14,178 bases of DNA, taken from CAZYLZ01 sp964648335 (GTDB lineage: Bacteria > Patescibacteriota > Minisyncoccia > Phycocordibacterales > UBA2100). The stretch spans positions 1 through 14,178 of the forward strand of contig CAZYLZ010000025.1 of the NCBI GenBank assembly GCA_964648335.1, given 5' to 3'. The translations under genes and the position numbers were made by a program. Below are positions 12,871-14,178 of this stretch, in pieces. Under the pieces are notes generated by a model that saw only the letters and a list, made by a program, of their open reading frames with translations, had not been told where the DNA came from and ran no database searches. Numbering within the stretch: the first letter of the stretch is position 1; every line of letters starts with the position of its first letter.

Positions 12871-12910
12871 GTCCTTCGCCGGTGGTGAGGGGTTCCCACC
12901 GGCGAAGGAC
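12871..12910 (-). other. Perfect 15-bp hairpin in the tRNA-like/5S spacer
   Basis: 12871-12885 pairs with 12896-12910 without a mismatch around a 10-nt loop. No T run follows on either strand, so it is not a standard terminator. It is probably a processing stem or protective structure in the rRNA precursor. Next to it (12914-12957) are two smaller, mutually exclusive hairpins, TCATC/GATGA and CCTGAT/ATCAGG. Confidence 0.75.
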
Positions 12911-12961
12911 AATCGAGTCATCTGGCCCACGGGGGCTGAGGCCTGATGACCGATCAGGGAA

Positions 12962-13057
12962 TCGAAGCGGAAGGATTTGAACCTTCGACCTCTCGTATGT
13001 GATGTCGGCACGTGACCGATATCGCATATGAGCGCTCTGTCATTGAGCTACGCTTCG
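12962..13057 (-). tRNA. tRNA-like gene with a very long anticodon arm (probably non-decoding)
   Basis: The ends fold as a standard tRNA: acceptor CGAAGCG with CGCTTCG (7 perfect pairs), TA at 8-9, D stem GCTC/GAGC, variable AGGTC, T stem GAAGG/CCTTC with loop TTCAAAT, and discriminator A. CCA is not encoded. The anticodon arm is 41 nt instead of 17. It folds as one ~17-bp stem with three mismatches and the 7-nt loop TCACGTG, which lacks U33. The D loop AATGACA lacks the usual GG. Amino acid cannot be assigned. Either the tRNA fold is kept for RNase P/Z processing of the rRNA precursor, or it is a degraded gene. Confidence 0.75.
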
Positions 13058-13069
13058 ATAAAGAGCTAA

Positions 13070-13143
13070 TGGAGCACCCAAGAGGATTTGAACCTCTGAC
13101 CTCTGTCAGATATGACAGTGCTCTCCCGCTGAGCTATGGGCAC
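13070..13143 (-). tRNA. tRNA-like gene with a 6-nt anticodon loop
   Basis: Acceptor GTGCCCA with TGGGTGC (two G-U pairs), TA, D stem GCTC/GAGC with a normal AGCGGGA loop, variable AGGTC, T stem AGAGG/CCTCT with loop TTCAAAT, U73 and an encoded CCA. The anticodon stem CTGTC/GACAG closes a loop of only 6 nt, ATATCT, where 7 is universal. If position 33 is taken as the T, the triplet would be ATC, an unlikely A34 anticodon. Total length is 74 nt including CCA. It sits 12 nt upstream of the second tRNA-like gene. It may be a processing element rather than a decoder. Confidence 0.8.
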
Positions 13144-13182
13144 CCACTCTTCAACATTCAAAACATGAAAATAAATCGGCTT

Positions 13183-13258
13183 GTCCTGCGTAGCTCTTTT
13201 GAGCAAAGCAGGACGTATCAGTCACAGAATCAAACTAAGATTCTTCTTGCGAAGAATC
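13183..13258 (-). other. Structured spacer between 23S and the tRNA-like genes
   Basis: Two hairpins: GTCCTGC/GCAGGAC with an inner GCTC/GAGC (13183-13214), and GATTCTTC/GAAGAATC with a TTGC loop (13239-13258). No gene is seen in 13144-13281. Confidence 0.6.
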
Positions 13259-13281
13259 AAACGCAGATTCCCAAAAGTCCT

Positions 13282-14178
13282 GATGGGAACTTCTGTTGGC
13301 GCATTAGTACACCTCGGCTGAACACATTACTGTGCTTGCACCTGGTGCCTATCAACGTGATCGTCTCTCACGGGCCTTATGACGATTTCTGATCTTGGAG
13401 TTGGCTTCCTGCTTAGATGCTTTCAGCAGTTATCCGTTCCCGACATAGCTACGGGGCGATGCAGCTGACGCTACAGCCCCCAGACCAGAGGTCGGTTCAC
13501 TTCGGTCCTCTCGTACTAGAAGCAAATCATCCTCAAAAATCAACGCCTGCAGAAGATTAGGACCAACCTGTCTCACGCTTACATTTCTAGCATCTACGAT
13601 TACTCATCGTTTGATGCGTCTGTTTGTATTGGACTATAACTTAACCTATTCTTACGAATTAAGGTCGCTGACATTTAGTCTCTACGGGTGGAGAACCATT
13701 TCTGATTTCCCTTCCCTCGGTATTCGTACATGCATCGTGGTTGAACGATGCGGACATTTACCGATATAAGTCAGCATGATCTCTGCGTATTTCTACGCAA
13801 AGCCGCCGTGAATTGTCGAATTTTCTTTCTTTTGGAACAGTTCGAGTCACACATGCCTTTTGGGCAGTGCTGTACTTTGTAGCCTCGGGATTCAAACCGT
13901 CCAATCACCCACTCACTGTAAGTGAGTAGCTGAACGGTTTGAACCCAGCTCGCGTACCTTTTTAATTGGCGAACAGCCAAACGCTTGGGACCTTCTCCAG
14001 CCCCGCGCTAAGGTGAGCCGACATCGAGGTGCCGAACTCCGCCGTCGCTATGGACGCTTAGGCGGAACTAGCCTGTTATCCCCAGGGTAGCTTTTATCCG
14101 ATAATCTCCGGCCGCCTCTAACGCGGACCGTCGGTTCACTATGTTCTGCTTTCGCATCTGTTTGACAAGTACGTCTCA
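13282..14178 (-). rRNA. rrl: 23S rRNA, 3' part (truncated by window edge), interrupted by an intron
   Basis: The minus strand shows the peptidyl-transferase and sarcin-ricin landmarks: GGGGATAACAGGCT, GACGGCGGAGTTCGGCACCTC, GTACGCGAGCTGGGTT, CGTGAGACAGG, and CTAGTACGAGAGGACCG near 13505-13520. The end follows the GTACTAATG block by about 19 nt, as in E. coli, so 13282 is approximate. About 541 nt are exon. The helix 93 loop is split by the group I intron at 13578-13933. The gene continues out of the window at the right. Confidence 0.96.
13578..13933 (-). ncRNA. Group I self-splicing intron in 23S helix 93 (after E. coli position ~2593)
   Basis: Removing this segment joins AACCGT to CGTGAGACAG, matching the universal helix 93 sequence. 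Group I features are present: an internal guide ACGGTTTGAA (13891-13900) pairing 10 bp with the 5' exon (13934-13943, P1); P7 strands GACTA (13676-13680) and TAGTC (13632-13636), the latter in the conserved S-type element AAGTTATAGTCC; P8 CTTAA/TTAAG between them (13640-13663); a P9 hairpin GCATC/GATGC; and a terminal G. It has no credible homing-endonuclease gene. The 5' boundary may shift by 1 nt, because the U-G wobble falls at the first intron base rather than the last exon base. Confidence 0.88.

Noticed and set aside
12981..13048. A 24-nt archaeal-type (bulge-helix-bulge) intron in the long-armed tRNA-like gene
   Set aside because: The arm pairs along its whole length and shows no clear bulge-helix-bulge. 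Bacteria are not known to have the splicing endonuclease, and no choice of removal gives a normal 5-bp stem with U33.
13771..13980. A 69-codon minus-strand frame overlapping the 23S intron
   Set aside because: It runs from the exon into the intron, has no homing-endonuclease motif (LAGLIDADG, GIY-YIG or HNH), and overlaps conserved intron structure.
1..14178. Prophage, insertion sequence or toxin-antitoxin module
   Set aside because: No transposase, integrase, phage structural gene or recognisable toxin/antitoxin motif was found. The small gene pair at 6235-6786 has no feature that specifically supports a toxin-antitoxin call.

Overview
The window looks like chromosomal DNA of a Candidate Phyla Radiation (Patescibacteria) bacterium, most likely of the Parcubacteria group. 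The evidence is the divergent 16S 5' end, compact genes with mostly 0-60 bp gaps, many small unrecognised proteins beside a minimal set of housekeeping genes, and a 23S rRNA gene interrupted by a group I intron. No metabolic operon is present. I recognise ung, a TyrA-like dehydrogenase, a DCC thiol-disulfide protein, secD, secF, a polyprenyl-phosphate sugar-phosphate transferase, a GT4 glycosyltransferase and rodA.

Layout: both ends are rRNA on the minus strand. The left edge (1-409) is the 5' part of 16S. The right edge (13282-14178) is the 3' part of 23S, carrying a ~356-nt group I intron in helix 93 (13578-13933). After the 23S end, on the minus strand, come two tRNA-like genes (13070-13143 and 12962-13057), a perfect 15-bp hairpin, 5S rRNA (12705-12811) and a terminator. 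About 12 kb of protein genes lie between 5S and the 16S promoter. Because the order on one strand is 23S-5S-genes-16S, the genome either has two rRNA operons in direct orientation or has unlinked 16S and 23S genes.

Protein-gene region: 410-823 is the 16S leader and promoter. Next are a small membrane protein (+), a small charged protein (-), ung (-), a winged-helix-like protein (+), the TyrA-like gene (-) divergent from the DCC gene (+), secF/secD (-), two small unknown proteins (+), the sugar-phosphate transferase (-) divergent from GT4 (+), then rodA with an anchored extracytoplasmic protein (-), an unknown 170-aa protein (+) and a 77-aa protein (-). Cell-envelope functions dominate: SecDF for export, the transferase and GT4 for lipid-linked glycan, RodA for peptidoglycan.

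Three observations stand out. First, the two tRNA-like elements between 23S and 5S keep good acceptor and T arms but have anticodon arms that cannot decode normally: one has a ~17-bp arm, the other a 6-nt loop. They may be processing punctuation rather than translating tRNAs. Second, the recognisable housekeeping genes lack Shine-Dalgarno sequences and several have a -10 box 6 nt before ATG (leaderless), while the small unknown genes have SD-like sites, most of them strong. Third, a ~105-bp MITE-like palindromic repeat occurs twice, each time against the stop codon of a minus-strand gene in a convergent gap.
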